From DATGMP01 sp035293565 (GTDB lineage: Bacteria; Pseudomonadota; Alphaproteobacteria; BOG-932; Roseiterribacteraceae): DNA of 6,442 nt. The notes under the pieces are model-generated. The model had not been told where the DNA came from and did not search any database. It worked only from the letters and a program-made list of their open reading frames with translations. Positions within the stretch are counted from its first letter, which is position 1. Every line of letters starts with the position of its first letter. Shown one piece after another: positions 5,024-6,442 of this stretch. The stretch covers positions 1 to 6,442 of the forward strand of contig DATGMP010000121.1 in assembly GCA_035293565.1 (NCBI GenBank). Reading direction: 5' to 3'. Position numbers and translations under genes: made by a program.

Positions 5024-6442
5024 CCGCCGCCCACAATGACTCGGAGATGCTGGGCGAGATCCTGGGGTCGATATGGCTTCTCGAGCAGCGCGATGTCGGT
5101 ATCGAGGCCGTGTTGCGCCGTGAGTGCCGCCGCGGTGTAGCCCGAAGTCAGGAGCACCTTGAGCGAGGGTTTCAGCCGGCGCGCCTCGACCGCGAGCTGA
5201 ACCCCATTCATCCCGCCTGGCATGACGACATCGGAAAACAGGATGTCGATCGCTTCGCCGGCCGCCAAAATGTCGAGCGCCTGACGCGCATTCCGCGCCG
5301 TCAGAACGCGATAGCCGAGGGCCTGCAGGCTTTCGGCCGCCATATCGAGCACGGCATCTTCATCCTCCACCACCAGCACAGTCTCGTTCGAGCTCGTTTG
5401 CTTCAGCGGAAACGGATTTTCCTTGGGTGCCGGAGGTCGTGCCGGCTGGGCCGCCTGCGGCAGGTAGAGGCGCACGGTCGTTCCGATGCCGACCTCGCTA
5501 TAGATCGTCACGCGACCCCCGGACTCCTGTGTGAAGCCGTAGACTTGGCTCAAGCCGAGTCCGCTCCCCTTGCCGACCTCTTTGGTGGTGAAGAAGGGAT
5601 CGAAAACGCGCGTGATCTGGTCCTCAGGTATCCCGTGACCGGTGTCGCTCACCGAGATGGCGACGTAGCCTGCCGGCTGCGGGCCAGGATTTGCGTCGGC
5701 AGGGCTTGCGCCGAGTTCGGCGTTGCGCGTCTCGATGATGATGCGCCCCTCGACGTCGATCGCCTCGCGTGCGTTCACGATTAAATTGAGCAGCGCGGCC
5801 TCGAACTGAGTCGGATCGACATGGATGGGACCGACGTCCGCGGCAAGATCGGTCGATAATAGACAATGACCGACCGTCACGCGGCCGATCAGCCCGACAA
5901 ATTCGGAAATCAGACGGTTCGGGTCGATCGTCTCCGGTCGCATGATTTGCTGCCGTGAGAAGATCATCAGCTGTCGGATCAGTCTTTCGCAGCGTTCGAT
6001 TGCTTTCATCGCCGAATCGGCGAGCCGCTTTACCCGGGGCGCATCCTCGGGCCTCGTGCGTATGAGATCGATACTGCCGCCGACGACAGTCAGAAGATTG
6101 TTGAAATCATGCGCGATGCCGCCGGTCAGCTGCCCGATCGCCTCCATCTTCTGCGCCTGCCGAAGCGCCAGCTCGGCACGCCGGCGGGCGTCCATTTCCG
6201 CGTCCAGAGCCCGTTCATGGAGAATGGATGCGGTCACATCGTCGGCGCGGTGGATGATCCAGGCGACATCGCCGTTTTCGGCGAGAACCGGGACATTGAC
6301 AGCCGACCAATATCGCTCCTCGAACGATCCCTCGCTGCCCGGGACCGGCACGTTGTAGCGCTGAACCGACATGACGTCCTCACGGCGCTGGCAGAGGACC
6401 CGCTCCAAAGAGTTCTTGAGAAGCGCGATGCCTTCCGCAGCC
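5020..6442 (-). CDS. Hybrid sensor histidine kinase, PAS-HisKA-HATPase-REC (5' end cut by window edge)
   Basis: The minus-strand frame is open from the right edge, giving 473 visible residues that start AAEGIALLKNSLERV; a TTG at 6408 is internal, not the start. Residues 1-70 are the end of a PAS-type sensor domain (DVMSVQRYNVPVPG, RYWSAVNVPV). A short coiled segment leads to the HisKA H-box GQLTGGIAHDFNNLL, with phosphorylatable His111. The ATP-binding domain has the N-box NLIVNAREA (219-227), G1 DTGHGIPED (266-274), an F-box near FDPFFTT, and G2 GKGSGLGLS (290-298). After a proline-rich linker a receiver domain (about 353-471) has acidic residues in VEDED, phosphoacceptor Asp404 in FSDVVMP, a conserved Thr in LLTSGY, and Lys455 in EKPY. 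All catalytic residues are intact. The H-box resembles CckA-type kinases, but this need not be CckA. Output partner and signal are unknown; no DNA-binding domain is present, so phosphotransfer onward is expected. The visible part has no membrane helix. Confidence 0.93.
   Translation of the reverse strand, partial: AAEGIALLKNSLERVLCQRREDVMSVQRYNVPVPGSEGSFEERYWSAVNVPVLAENGDVAWIIHRADDVTASILHERALDAEMDARRRAELALRQAQKMEAIGQLTGGIAHDFNNLLTVVGGSIDLIRTRPEDAPRVKRLADSAMKAIERCERLIRQLMIFSRQQIMRPETIDPNRLISEFVGLIGRVTVGHCLLSTDLAADVGPIHVDPTQFEAALLNLIVNAREAIDVEGRIIIETRNAELGASPADANPGPQPAGYVAISVSDTGHGIPEDQITRVFDPFFTTKEVGKGSGLGLSQVYGFTQESGGRVTIYSEVGIGTTVRLYLPQAAQPARPPAPKENPFPLKQTSSNETVLVVEDEDAVLDMAAESLQALGYRVLTARNARQALDILAAGEAIDILFSDVVMPGGMNGVQLAVEARRLKPSLKVLLTSGYTAAALTAQHGLDTDIALLEKPYRPQDLAQHLRVIVGGG

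Noticed and set aside
5047..5784. Plus-strand open frame of 245 codons opposite the kinase
   Set aside because: It is antisense to the receiver and ATPase domains, which have intact motifs; no recognisable protein signature.
6406..6408. TTG as the start codon of the kinase
   Set aside because: The frame stays open upstream to the window edge and the upstream residues continue a PAS-type domain (NSLERVL), so the true start is outside the window.

Overview
The window is GC-rich chromosomal DNA with tight gene packing, and its gene set and order point to an alphaproteobacterium. A DUF815 ATPase sits divergent from yajC-secDF-Mth938 (DUF498), and a kinase with a CckA-style HDFNNLL H-box follows. 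Fused SecDF plus the Mth938 neighbour would fit a rhizobia-like order (Hyphomicrobiales), but that finer placement is inference from remembered gene organisation, not from a search.

Layout: (1) On the minus strand, a DUF815 AAA+-type ATPase (1549-680) is followed after 26 nt by a metallo-beta-lactamase-fold hydrolase (653-1) that runs off the left edge; they look like one transcription unit. (2) A 92-nt divergent intergenic region (1550-1641) carries a good sigma70-type promoter for the plus-strand genes. (3) On the plus strand, yajC (1642-2064), a fused secD-secF gene (2090-4633) and a small Mth938/DUF498 protein (4646-5023) are separated by 25 and 12 nt and form a compact operon. (4) On the minus strand, a hybrid sensor histidine kinase (PAS-HisKA-HATPase-REC) enters from the right edge and ends at 5020. 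It is convergent with the Mth938 gene, and both stop codons lie in one CTAG tetranucleotide.

Functionally, YajC and SecDF are the auxiliary part of the Sec translocon: SecDF uses the proton gradient to pull translocating proteins out on the periplasmic side. The Mth938 protein is related to the mitochondrial complex I assembly factor NDUFAF3, so the operon may tie membrane-protein export or insertion to respiratory complex assembly. The kinase is a separate signalling gene with no visible partner here. The DUF815 ATPase and the hydrolase have no firmly known role.

The window reads as mainly housekeeping DNA. I see no mobile element, CRISPR array, tRNA, rRNA, riboswitch or clear intrinsic terminator, and no gene-free stretch over 300 bases. 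I did not find a convincing new multi-gene system. The points most worth checking are the SecDF/Mth938 link, the shared CTAG stop, the palindromic -10 in the divergent promoter region and the uncharacterised DUF815-hydrolase pair.
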